NCBI GenBank assembly: GCA_903888765.1
Contig: CAISVF010000016.1
Coordinates: forward strand, 1-44,602
From: an uncultured Verrucomicrobia subdivision 3 bacterium
GTDB taxonomy: Bacteria; Verrucomicrobiota; Verrucomicrobiia; Limisphaerales; UBA11358
Length of the DNA stretch: 44,602 nt
Direction of reading: 5' to 3'
The notes under the pieces are model-generated. The model saw only the letters and a list, made by a program, of their open reading frames with translations. It was not told the origin of the DNA and ran no database searches. The position numbers and the translations under genes are program-made. Position 1 is the first letter of the stretch, and the number at the start of each line of letters is the position of its first letter. Below are positions 15,978-24,651 of the stretch, piece after piece.

Positions 15978-17423
15978 CTAGTCAACAGGGGCGTGACCTG
16001 GCATCCACAGCCCGGTGGGTTTGGCGACGTGATAGGGCGGACGCACCCCCGGCCCCAATTTCTTCGCACCAAGATCCGCGTCCATTTCGGTGGCGTACTT
16101 TTGCAAGCTCGCCACGATATCCGGATGCTCCGTCGCGACATCGGTGGTTTCACCGATGTCCATATCGAGGTTGTAAAGTGCGGGCTTGAACGGTGGTGGC
16201 GGCGGGGCGGATTTTTTCCGGGTCCCCGCCTGGCACGCGATGGCGAGTTTCCACGGGCCGCTGCGGACGGCTTCGAGTCGGTTGCCATTGAAGTAGAAAT
16301 AGGCTGCGTGTTCCGAGTCCTTGGTCCGGCCAAAAAGGATGGGCAGAATGTTCCGGCCATCAATTTTTACCCCGGACGGCAACCTCGCTCCCGCCAGCGC
16401 GGCGAAGGTCGGGAGCAAGTCAATGTTGCCAGCCACTGCATCACAAGTGCTGCCCGCTGGGATACGACCCGGCCACCAAGCGATGGTCGGCTCGCGCACA
16501 CCGCCTTCGAACGTGCTGAACTTGCCGCCGCGCAGTGGACCGGCGGAGCCGCTGCTGTTGCCCAGCCCCAGCCATGGACCGTTGTCGCTGCTGAAGAAGA
16601 CCAGTGTGTTGTCCGCGAGCTTGAGTTCGCGCAGCATGTTCATGACGGCCCCGACGCTCCAGTCGAGTTCCTCCACCCAGTCGCCATAGGGGCCGTTGGC
16701 CGAATGGCTTTTGAACAGTTTGCCGGGATGAATTGGCACGTGCACGGCGGTGTGCGGAAAATAAAGAAAGAAAGGGATGGTTGTATTTTGACGAATGAAT
16801 TTCAGCGCTTCATCTGTGTAGCGTTCGATCAAACGGTCTTGGTCGCGCGGCGCGAGCGTTTCAATCACCTGCCCGTCGCGCACAAGCGGCAACGGTGGCG
16901 GGCCTTTTTGCTTCGTCCCGGCGGGCGCTTCTTCGCCGCCCATGTCGTTCGAGTAAGGCAGTCCGAAATAGTGGTCGAAACCGTGGCGCGTGGGCAGCAC
17001 TTCCGGCGCGTCGCCCACATGCCATTTGCCGATGCACATTGTCGCATAACCCCCGGATTTTAGCAGATCAGCCACCGTGCGCTCCTTCGGATTTAATCCG
17101 ATTTTGGCGGCTGGGAAAATAACTTCCGGCAACGACACGCGCTTGGCGTAACAACCGGTCAATACTTGAGCCCGCGACGGAGTGCAGACCGGCGCGCCGT
17201 AAAACGAGGTGAGCTTCATGCCCTCCAGCGCCATCCGGTCGAGGTTTGGGGTATGATTTTTTGTTGAACCGAACGGGCCGATGTCGCCGTAACCCATGTC
17301 ATCAATCAAAATGAAAATGATGTTAGGCTTGGCTGCCAGCTTGGGTGCATCGGCCGCCTGAAGCGCGGCAGGAGGTGGCAGGAGGGCTGCGAGAAGCAGA
17401 GCCAGCATGATTTGTTTATTCAT
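15978..17423 (-). CDS. Secreted arylsulfatase-type sulfatase (S1 family)
   Basis: 481 residues from the ATG at 17423. A TTG at 17438 is also in frame. Signal peptide MNKQIMLALLL...LQA. Family motifs: PNIIFILIDDMGYGD (metal ligands), PVCTPSR with Cys80 as the formylglycine site, CIGKWHVG, and FFSSDNGPWLG with the metal-binding DN pair. It resembles arylsulfatase A/GALNS-type enzymes acting on sugar sulfates. It is followed by the propeller gene after 8 bp and preceded by another sulfatase after 46 bp. The S1 subfamily number and the sulfate position it attacks cannot be fixed by eye. Confidence 0.92.
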   Translation of the reverse strand: MNKQIMLALLLAALLPPPAALQAADAPKLAAKPNIIFILIDDMGYGDIGPFGSTKNHTPNLDRMALEGMKLTSFYGAPVCTPSRAQVLTGCYAKRVSLPEVIFPAAKIGLNPKERTVADLLKSGGYATMCIGKWHVGDAPEVLPTRHGFDHYFGLPYSNDMGGEEAPAGTKQKGPPPLPLVRDGQVIETLAPRDQDRLIERYTDEALKFIRQNTTIPFFLYFPHTAVHVPIHPGKLFKSHSANGPYGDWVEELDWSVGAVMNMLRELKLADNTLVFFSSDNGPWLGLGNSSGSAGPLRGGKFSTFEGGVREPTIAWWPGRIPAGSTCDAVAGNIDLLPTFAALAGARLPSGVKIDGRNILPILFGRTKDSEHAAYFYFNGNRLEAVRSGPWKLAIACQAGTRKKSAPPPPPFKPALYNLDMDIGETTDVATEHPDIVASLQKYATEMDADLGAKKLGPGVRPPYHVAKPTGLWMPGHAPVD

Positions 17424-17469
17424 ATTTTTCGTTGGCAAAAATCAAAACGCGGGTGCCGGTAAGAAATTT

Positions 17470-18900
17470 CTAGTCAATCGCCTTGATTTTTTTCGAGTTA
17501 AAAGTTTTGGCTGGCAGGTCCCATTCGGCGGGCCTGGGAGGAGCAACGATGAGCGGAGCTTCGTCGCCGCATTCGCGCTGGGCTTTTTTTAACCGCCCGG
17601 TCAAGGCCGCAACTTTCGCTGCGAACTGCGGCAGTCCGGCGAGGTTGGTGGCTTCTTGCGGGTCGGTCTGCAAATCAAACAGCTGGGTCTTGTCCACCTG
17701 TGGATAGCGAATGAGCTTCCAGCGCTCGTCGCGAAAAGCGCGTTGAACGTCTTTGTAGGCGAACAGCATTTCCTGGCGGGCGGGTTTCGCCGGATCATGC
17801 AGCGCGGCGCTGAACTCAATGCCTTCGCTGCCCTTTGGCGAGGCCACGTTGCAGAGTTTGCCGAGCGTAGGCAGCACGTCGAAAAGATAGCACATGGCGT
17901 CCGTCCGCTGTCCGGCGGGAATGCCTGGACCGCTGATGATGAGCGGCACGCGAACGGAATCATATTCGTAAACATTCTGTTTGCCAATAAGACCATGGCT
18001 GCCGCAGGCCACGCCAGAGTCGGCGCTGAATAACACGATGGTGTTAGTCGCATACGGCGAAGCCGCCAGCGCGTCGAGAATGCGGCCAATCTGCGCGTCA
18101 AGGTAAGTGATGTAGCGATAGTATTCCGCGAGGTAGGATTTGACGCCCGCCGGAGTGCGCGGCCAAGGCATGAGCTTTTCATCGCGAATGGTCATTTCGC
18201 CGTTGTCCCACGGATGCTGCGGCAGAAAATTCGGCGGCAGCGGGATGTTGGCGGGAGCGTAGTTGAAAGAAAAATCCGCCGGCACAATGTGAGGATCATG
18301 CGGCGCGTCGAACGGCACATATGCAAAGAACGGACCGCCCGGGTGCTCCTTCAGAAAGCGAATCGTCTCGTCCGCGAAGATGGCGCACGAGTGCCGGGCA
18401 CCGATGTGCGGCGGCGCAAGTTTGGCGTCCACCAGGTTGCTCAATTTCAACTGCAACGGATTACCCATGCCGCCGGCAAAAACGGAGCGAGCGATCTGGA
18501 AGCTGTGCGGCAGCGCTGGCGGACCGTTGTGCCATTTGCCGGTCATGAAGGTGGTGTAACCGTCGCGGCCAAACGCGGCCGGCCACGTCTCATCGAACGT
18601 CCCGTCGTGTATGAGATTTTCGGAAATGTGAAACAAGTTGCGCCCGGAAAGCAGCATCGCCCGCGATGGCACGCACGTCGCGGCGTTCATTCCGCCCTGC
18701 ATGTAGGCGCGGTTAAAAGCCATTCCCGCATGAGCCAGCCGGTCCAGGTTCGGGGTCTTGATCACTGGATTGCCGAGCGCCGCAACCGTATCTGCGCGCT
18801 GGTCGTCAGCGAAAAGAAAGAGAATGTTCGGCCGGGAATAGGCGGTCAGCCCGGTGCCAATCAGCAAAAACAGCGCGAGGTAAACAAATGCTTTTTTCAT
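17470..18900 (-). CDS. Secreted sulfatase (S1 family)
   Basis: 476 residues from the ATG at 18900, chosen because it starts the signal peptide MKKAFVYLALFLLIG and has a GGAAA-like purine stretch upstream. An ATG at 18933 overlapping the previous gene by 8 bp is the alternative. Motifs: PNILFLFADDQRADTV, CVPSR with Cys76 as the formylglycine site, TGKWHNG, VPFDAPHDPH, and FSADSGVACGSHG in place of the usual SDNG motif. It belongs to the broad choline-sulfatase/exo-sulfatase-like branch of S1. Its gene lies between two other sulfatases with overlapping or nearly overlapping ends, so it is co-expressed with them. Confidence 0.9.
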   Translation of the reverse strand: MKKAFVYLALFLLIGTGLTAYSRPNILFLFADDQRADTVAALGNPVIKTPNLDRLAHAGMAFNRAYMQGGMNAATCVPSRAMLLSGRNLFHISENLIHDGTFDETWPAAFGRDGYTTFMTGKWHNGPPALPHSFQIARSVFAGGMGNPLQLKLSNLVDAKLAPPHIGARHSCAIFADETIRFLKEHPGGPFFAYVPFDAPHDPHIVPADFSFNYAPANIPLPPNFLPQHPWDNGEMTIRDEKLMPWPRTPAGVKSYLAEYYRYITYLDAQIGRILDALAASPYATNTIVLFSADSGVACGSHGLIGKQNVYEYDSVRVPLIISGPGIPAGQRTDAMCYLFDVLPTLGKLCNVASPKGSEGIEFSAALHDPAKPARQEMLFAYKDVQRAFRDERWKLIRYPQVDKTQLFDLQTDPQEATNLAGLPQFAAKVAALTGRLKKAQRECGDEAPLIVAPPRPAEWDLPAKTFNSKKIKAID

Positions 18901-18925
18901 GGCGCAATTTCCAGCGGTTTTAAAA

Positions 18926-20461
18926 TCACTCATTCAAGGAGGGAAGCGCCCTGGGCTGGTTGAGTTGCTTTTTCCAAATGTCCACCGAAACGTCGTTCTG
19001 CTGCGGCGTGCCCGGAGTGCTGCGGCCGTCAGCGGCGTATTTTTCAAGCAGTCCCGTGAGACGGGCGACAACTTCAGGATGGTCGCCCTGCACGTTTTTT
19101 GTTTCGCCGATGTCAGTTTTGAGATCGTATAGCTGGATCTCCGGCAGATGTTGGGTGGTCACGGCTCGGTCGCCGGGCTTGCCCCAGCCCCCGGAGCCGG
19201 GGCAGAATTCGAGTTTCCATTGACCTTGACGGATGGAAAATCTGCCATTGACGCTGTGATGAACCACGGCTTCACGCAACGGCTGTTTGTCCGAGGCGAG
19301 CAACGCGGGAAGAATGCTCACGCTGTCCTCGGCGGCGTTTTCGGGAAGCTTTGCACCAAAAATATCCGCGCAAGTGCCCATGAGATCGGTCAGGCAAATC
19401 AGTTGCGCGCTCTGCGAACCGGGTTTTACTTTGCCGGGCCAGCGGACAAAAAACGGCACGCGATGGCCGCCGTCCCAAATGTCGCTCTTGTAGCCACGAA
19501 ATTGCGCGCTGGCGAAATGTCCAAGCGCTTCAAGCTTGTCCGTGCCGGCGACGGGTGAACAGCCGTTGTCGCTGGTGAAGATGACGAGTGTGTTCTCGGC
19601 AATGCCAGCCCGGTCGAGCGCGGCGAGCAACTCGCCCACTGCCGCGTCGGTCTGCATCACGAAGTCGCCATATTTGCCGAGGCCGCTTTTGCCCTGCCAT
19701 TCCTTCGTTGGCAGGATTGGCTCATGCGGCGAACTCAACGCGAGGTAGAGAAAAAACGGCTGATTCGCTTTCGCATGTTCCGCGATGTAGCCGCAACTGC
19801 GTGTGATCAGCGTGGGCAGCATGTCTATGGGGTCAAGCAATTGCGCAACGCGGTCGTCTTCAAAAACGGAACGCATCATGCGCGCGTGATGAAACCCGTA
19901 AAAATAATCGAAGCCACGCGTTAGCGGCCCGTTGCGCGTAACGGCTCCGAGCGGAGCCCCCATCAGCCTGGCTTCGTTGTCTGAATTCCTGGCCTTGTCT
20001 TTGTTGCCCGTCTTGTCCGCGCCTGCAATGGTGAAGCCGAGATGCCATTTGCCGATGCACGCCGTTTCATAACCCTGCTGCTTGAGCAACGCGGCCACAG
20101 TAAGCCGATTTGACGCGATAAGCGGCGGCACATAACCATCCAGCACATTGTTCTGCAAACGCGATCGCCAGGCGTATCGCCCCGTTAGCAATCCGTAGCG
20201 GCTCGGTGTGCAGACCGATGCGCCGGCGTGTGCGTCCGTAAAAATCATGCCTTGCGACGCGAGCCGATCAAGATGCGGCGTCTTGATTCTTCCGCGCAGT
20301 GGATTCAGAGATTGGACGTCGCCGTAGCCAAGGTCATCGGCAAGGATATACACGATGTTGGGCTTCAGTTCCGCTGCGGAAAGCCTGCTGAGGCCGAGCA
20401 GCGCGAGGAGCGTCAGGAAATTTAGCACTGCGCGTTTCAAGATTTTATTGGTTCTTCTCAT
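18926..20461 (-). CDS. Secreted arylsulfatase-type sulfatase (S1 family)
   Basis: 511 residues from the ATG at 20461, with GGAGG at 20465-20469 only 3 nt before it. Signal peptide to about residue 30, then PNIVYILADDLGYGDV, VCTPSR with Cys84 as the formylglycine site, CIGKWHLG, SSPHEPI, and FTSDNGCSP. The C-terminal part (LYDLKTDIGETKNV) is standard for arylsulfatase A-like enzymes. It starts 64 bp after the GH141-like gene and its end overlaps the alternative start of the next sulfatase. Desulfation of a polysaccharide is expected. The subfamily is not assigned. Confidence 0.92.
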   Translation of the reverse strand: MRRTNKILKRAVLNFLTLLALLGLSRLSAAELKPNIVYILADDLGYGDVQSLNPLRGRIKTPHLDRLASQGMIFTDAHAGASVCTPSRYGLLTGRYAWRSRLQNNVLDGYVPPLIASNRLTVAALLKQQGYETACIGKWHLGFTIAGADKTGNKDKARNSDNEARLMGAPLGAVTRNGPLTRGFDYFYGFHHARMMRSVFEDDRVAQLLDPIDMLPTLITRSCGYIAEHAKANQPFFLYLALSSPHEPILPTKEWQGKSGLGKYGDFVMQTDAAVGELLAALDRAGIAENTLVIFTSDNGCSPVAGTDKLEALGHFASAQFRGYKSDIWDGGHRVPFFVRWPGKVKPGSQSAQLICLTDLMGTCADIFGAKLPENAAEDSVSILPALLASDKQPLREAVVHHSVNGRFSIRQGQWKLEFCPGSGGWGKPGDRAVTTQHLPEIQLYDLKTDIGETKNVQGDHPEVVARLTGLLEKYAADGRSTPGTPQQNDVSVDIWKKQLNQPRALPSLNE

Positions 20462-20525
20462 GATCCTCCGAAAACCATAAGTACCTAATTCGTCGACACA
20501 CCGTTACGCCAAGGAGGTTGAGTTT

Positions 20526-22414
20526 TCATCGCAATTTCCGCGCGCCGGATGAAGAGTTTCTAAACGGGCCGTCGGTTACACTTTGCCGGTTGAGCTTTGC
20601 GTCAAAGAAATTCGTATCAATCTGCAGCGAAGGCCCATCGGGGTTTTCGTAGGCTGCGTTGGGGATGCTTGCCTTGCCTAGCAGTGCAGTGGTGACCAGG
20701 CGGTTCCTCGCCGGCTGCAAATGGTCCTTTAATTTGAACTCCAGAAAGAATCCGTCTTTGCGCCGGACCAATTTAACACTCGGATCGAAAGTGGCGTGGA
20801 CCGTGGCATCGGTCTCATTTTTCCACGGCGTTGCGCCGTGCAGATAAACATTGCCGCCCGTGTAAATAGGGACATCACGCACATCGTAGGCGCACAAACC
20901 AAACCCCGCGCCCTGCGGGGAAAAAATGGGACTCGTTGGCGGCGGCTCCAATTTTTCCAATTCCCGGCGGGATCCGCCATCGCCGATAAAAAGGTTGCTG
21001 TAAAAACGATGGTCTCCACCAGCGATGTTGGTAAAACCAGCAATGTTCACGGAGTGCGGCGAATGGAAAGGCGTTGACCGGGCGTGATCGGGCTGGCTGA
21101 TGATAATTCCGGTCATCAAATTGTGCGCGTAAGCGCCGCCCTCGGACATATCCCATAGATTTACCGGCGAAAGAAAGATGTTGTTGTCCACCAGGAATGG
21201 CCCGTGATCCACCTCGGTGTAAAGATCCTGAGTGGAATTGTCGTGGAACAAATTCCCGGAGACCCGCGTGCCCTGTGCCATCCAATCCAGCCACAGCCCG
21301 CGATAGGTGCGGTAAATGTGATTGCTGCTGATTACACAATCAATTGCCGCATGAAATTTGATTCCGCCCATTTCGGCGCCGCCGAACTGGCGTTGCACAT
21401 GGATGTCGTGAATCTTGTTTCCGCTGATCGTGCTGAAAATCGCGCCGAGGCTGCCGCAGATGCCGGTTTGCTCGCAGTGAGAGATCTCGTTATCGCGGAC
21501 GACATGATGGCCCACCGTGCTGCCGTTCCAATCATTAGTGAGCGCGCGCTGGATGGTCAGCACGTAGCCGCCGGAGGAATTAGCTGAGGTGTTGTCCCAC
21601 GCGTCGCCGTATTTGCCGAGCGTGATGCCGGAACAGCGGGAATGGCTGATGAGGTTGCTCTCGATAATCCAGCCTTTGCTCCAATGTGTGCCAATCAAGC
21701 CAATTTGCTCGGCGGTCGGCGGCGCCCAAGGCGTCGCGGCATTCCGCAAAACAAAACCGCGCACGGTCAGAAAATTGATGCCAGTTTTCTGCGGATAAAA
21801 CACGGTCTGGCGGACATTTAGTTCCACTCGCTGTTGGTTTGGATTCACTTCGGGGAATTGCGCCCAGATGGTTGTGTTTATCGCATCCACTTGTCCAAAC
21901 CAGAGCGAGTTCGTGCCGGCTGGTTTGAGCACAGCATCCAAAGTTGACGACTCCCAAAGCCAGTCGCCATTGAGATACACCGCCCCGGTATGATGCTGCG
22001 ACCCTCCGGGTGAAACCAGTCGCCGTGAATCAAGTCGCGGTATGAATTGAAGGCTCCGTAGATGGAATTTGGCAGCGTGCTTTTCCAAGTATCATCCTGC
22101 ACGCGGATCCAGTTTGTCACTATTTCTGAACCGGTGATTTCCACGCGCTCACCCGGTGCGGCTTGATAGACAATGCGCTTGCGATCCGACTCCCCGCCGC
22201 GCGGCGGGCTGATGCGTTCTCGATAGACGCCGGCGTGAATCGTGATAATGTCGCCCGGTTGCGTCACATCTGCGGCGTGTTGAATTGTGCCAAAAGGTGA
22301 TTCACCGCTGCCGGCGTTGGCATCGCTGCCACTCAGCGCAACGTGAAATTCAAATGCCTCGAGACGAGTTGCCACCAAAGTGAGGATGAAAGATACAACG
22401 ACCGCGATGTTCAT
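20526..22414 (-). pseudogene. GH141-like right-handed beta-helix glycosidase (alpha-L-fucosidase/xylanase family), frameshifted
   Basis: Two frames make one protein. The first (from the ATG at 22414) has a signal peptide, FHVALSGSDANAG, a GTIQHAAD...GDIITIHAGVYRE start typical of secreted parallel beta-helix enzymes, and reads properly to HGDWFHPEGR. The second continues HHTGAVYLNGDWLWE... through many helix coils (SGITLGKYGD, VRDNEISHCEQTGI, ISGNKIHDI, SSNHIYRTYRG, HNLMTGIIIS) to the stop at 20526. The shift falls at about 21998. Adding one C there (GGTCGC-C-AG) gives EGRQHHTGAVYLNG and a 629-residue product. GH141 members include an alpha-L-fucosidase and a xylanase, so fucosidase is plausible here. 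The start overlaps the regulator stop in ATGA. The cause may be a real mutation or a sequence error. Confidence 0.75.
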
Positions 22415-23571
22415 TTTAAGCTTTGTTTGGCGGACTGCTTTTTGCGATACTCTTTCGGACTCATTCCGACCAGTTTCCGGAAAGTCCGGAAGAGGTGGCT
22501 GGGCTGCGTGAAACCCGTCACGGCCGCTATTTCGACGACCTTCTCGTTCGTAGTGGAGAGGAGGTTCTTCGCCTTCTCCATGCGGACCCGGACGATTTCC
22601 TCATTAATTGTTCGTTTGAGCTCTTCGCGGAAAGCGATCTCAAGCGGTCGTCGAGAAAGCTCAGTGGCGGCAACCACGGAATCCACTCCCAGCAGATGAT
22701 TGGCATAATGATCCTGGATGTAGCGCAACGCCCGCGCCACTTGCAGGTTCTCAATCGCGATAACGTCCGTGCTGCGCCGGGTGACCAGCCCCGTGGGCGG
22801 CACGCGGACGACCTGCGCTGGCGGTTTGCGCCCGGACATCAACCGGTCGAGCAAGGCGGCGGCCTGATACGCCATCCCCTCCAAGTCGTGGCACACGCTG
22901 GACAATGGCACCCGCACGCACTCGCACAGGATCGGGTCATTATCTACGCCCATCACAGCCACCCCCTCGGGTACGAGCAAGCCGGCGTCGTCGCACGCAT
23001 CGATGATGTCTGCGGCTACACAGTCGTTGTAGCAAAACACCGCCAACGGCTTGGGCAGACGCTTCAGCTCACGCATTAGATGTTTGCGCCGCCCGGTCCA
23101 ATCGCAGGTCGCTGGATTACCATGGCGGCTGTCGGCCGCCGGCATGAGGTGACAGGTGGAACCAGCCTGGGCCAGGCGGTTGGCAAAGCCGCGATACCGC
23201 TCGGCGTTCACCACGTCATCCAGGAACGGGGCCCAGGCGAAATGCCGGAAGCCCCGCTCAAGAAAATGTTCCGCCGCAAGCTGGCCGATCCGTTCGCTGT
23301 CACCTTCCACGCGTGGCAAATTGATGTCGTTGCGCACCATGGAAATTTCCACCGCCGGCAGGCCGGATGACAGGATGAATTCCGCCAGGTCATCCCGGTC
23401 GCCAATGAAGGAAATGATACCGTCGCCCCGCCAGCCGACGGGGATTTTCGCGGTGTAAATCATGTCGGCAACCACGTGCCAGCGGTGCTCGCGCGCATAA
23501 CGGGCGACGCCTTTGAAGAAGCCGTGATGCGTGTCGGTCAGGGCGAGCAACACCGAGCGTTTTTTTGGCAT
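22411..23571 (-). CDS. XylR-like transcriptional regulator (periplasmic-binding-like sensor + AraC HTH)
   Basis: 386 residues from the ATG at 23571 (MPKKRSVLLALTDTHHGFF). Longer in-frame extension to 23700 lacks protein character and would cover the operator. The first 280 residues form a LacI/XylR-type periplasmic-binding-like sugar sensor (AEHFLERGFRHFAW, CYNDCVAADIIDACDDAGLLVPEGVAVMGVDND, PLSSVCHDLEGMAYQAAALLDRLM). The last 105 or so are an AraC helix-turn-helix pair (ALRYIQDHYANHLLGVD..., EIAAVTGFTQPSHLFRTFRKLVGMSPKEYR). Such proteins activate sugar catabolic genes on binding the sugar. It sits at the divergence point, 56 bp from a repeat pair with the 22-bp period expected of its binding site, and its stop overlaps the next gene by ATGA. 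Confidence 0.92.
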   Translation of the reverse strand: MPKKRSVLLALTDTHHGFFKGVARYAREHRWHVVADMIYTAKIPVGWRGDGIISFIGDRDDLAEFILSSGLPAVEISMVRNDINLPRVEGDSERIGQLAAEHFLERGFRHFAWAPFLDDVVNAERYRGFANRLAQAGSTCHLMPAADSRHGNPATCDWTGRRKHLMRELKRLPKPLAVFCYNDCVAADIIDACDDAGLLVPEGVAVMGVDNDPILCECVRVPLSSVCHDLEGMAYQAAALLDRLMSGRKPPAQVVRVPPTGLVTRRSTDVIAIENLQVARALRYIQDHYANHLLGVDSVVAATELSRRPLEIAFREELKRTINEEIVRVRMEKAKNLLSTTNEKVVEIAAVTGFTQPSHLFRTFRKLVGMSPKEYRKKQSAKQSLK

Positions 23572-23627
23572 GCGCCGGATACTACTCGCGCCGGCGCAAC
23601 TGGCAAGCAGTGATTGGCGAGATGGCC

Positions 23628-23660
23628 AACGCAAAATGACATAAACTTTGACGCAAAATG
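23628..23660 (+). promoter_or_regulatory. Candidate operator: two direct repeats ACGCAAAATG, 22-bp period
   Basis: AACGCAAAATG (23628-23638) and GACGCAAAATG (23650-23660) share 10 identical bases and start 22 bp apart, about two helical turns. This is the arrangement bound by AraC/XylR dimers. It lies in the 225-bp divergent gap, 56 bp from the regulator start and 136 bp from the amidohydrolase start, so it could serve both autoregulation and activation of the plus-strand genes. The same element recurs at 11787-11822. I could not define -35/-10 boxes next to it. Confidence 0.65.
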
Positions 23661-23796
23661 CTAGTCGCCGCATTGCGCCCGCTGGCAGATAATTGGGCAC
23701 CTTGAGACTAATAAGAAAACCAGTAGCCTGTGACTTGGCACCGCAAGCGGGAGAGACGCAGGTCGGCTGTTTAAGGCACTTCGGCCGCGTGAGGTT

Positions 23797-24651
23797 ATGA
23801 AACTAGATGCGCATCAGCACTTCTGGCAATACAATCCAGCGCATCAGGATTGGATGACCGATCAAATGCAGGTGTTGAAACGCGACTATCTGCCTGGTGA
23901 ACTCAAGCCGTTGCTCCAAGCCATCGGGTTTCAGGGAAGCATTGCGGTGCAGGCGCGACAAATGCTGGAGGAAACCGAGTGGCTGCTGCAGTTGGCGGAC
24001 CGGCACGACTTTATTCACGGCGTGGTGGGCTGGGTGGACTTGCGCGCAACTGCGCTCAGCGACCAATTGGAAAAATTGACCAGACATCCGAAGCTGGTGG
24101 GCATGCGCCATGTGCTGCACGATGAGCCGGACGATAACTTCATGCTGCGGCCGGAATTCCGGCGAGGCATAGGACTGCTTGGTGAATTCAAGCTGACATA
24201 CGATTTGCTCTTGTTTCCGAAGCATTTGCCGGCCGCGGTGAAATTGGTTGCGGAATTTCCCAATCAACCGTTCGTGCTGGACCACATCGCCAAGCCAGCG
24301 ATTCGTGAAGGGCAGTTGTCGCCGTGGCAGGAAAACCTGCGGCAGCTGGCTGCGTTTCCCAACGTCTGCTGCAAACTTTCCGGGCTGGTAACCGAAGCAA
24401 AATGGCAGGCATGGAATCCGGCAGATTTTCGCCGCTATCTGGATATCGTGATTCAGGTATTCGGCCCGGAGCGCGTGATGATCGGTTCCGACTGGCCGGT
24501 GTGCACCTTATCCGGCGACTATGTTTCCACTATGATGATTGTGCTTGAGTATGTGCGGCAGTTCACAGTAGAAAACCATGAAAGCATTCTCGGCGGCACT
24601 TGCGCCAAATTTTACGGATTAAACAGGTTAACCCCCCATCGACAAGTATGA
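23797..24651 (+). CDS. Amidohydrolase_2 (COG3618) sugar lactonase, L-fuconolactonase-like
   Basis: 284 residues with no signal peptide, hence cytoplasmic. Metal-dependent TIM-barrel motifs: LDAHQHFW with the HxH pair (His6, His8), VLDHIAKP, and the late GSDWPVC with the catalytic Asp. This subfamily opens L-fucono-1,5-lactone, L-rhamnono-lactone and related lactones. The next genes encode a zinc dehydrogenase, a sugar symporter and a fucose-type aldo/keto reductase. This order fits the non-phosphorylating pathway L-fucose to L-fuconolactone to L-fuconate, in which this enzyme is the second step. It is the first gene of the plus-strand group, downstream of the operator, with GAGG just before the ATG. 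The stop overlaps the next start in ATGA. Rhamnono- or galactono-lactonase is the main alternative. Confidence 0.88.
   Translation: MKLDAHQHFWQYNPAHQDWMTDQMQVLKRDYLPGELKPLLQAIGFQGSIAVQARQMLEETEWLLQLADRHDFIHGVVGWVDLRATALSDQLEKLTRHPKLVGMRHVLHDEPDDNFMLRPEFRRGIGLLGEFKLTYDLLLFPKHLPAAVKLVAEFPNQPFVLDHIAKPAIREGQLSPWQENLRQLAAFPNVCCKLSGLVTEAKWQAWNPADFRRYLDIVIQVFGPERVMIGSDWPVCTLSGDYVSTMMIVLEYVRQFTVENHESILGGTCAKFYGLNRLTPHRQV

Noticed and set aside
21990-22010. Programmed ribosomal frameshift in the GH141-like gene
   Set aside because: No slippery heptamer or strong downstream structure is apparent, and a single lost C in GGTCGCCAG explains the break fully.
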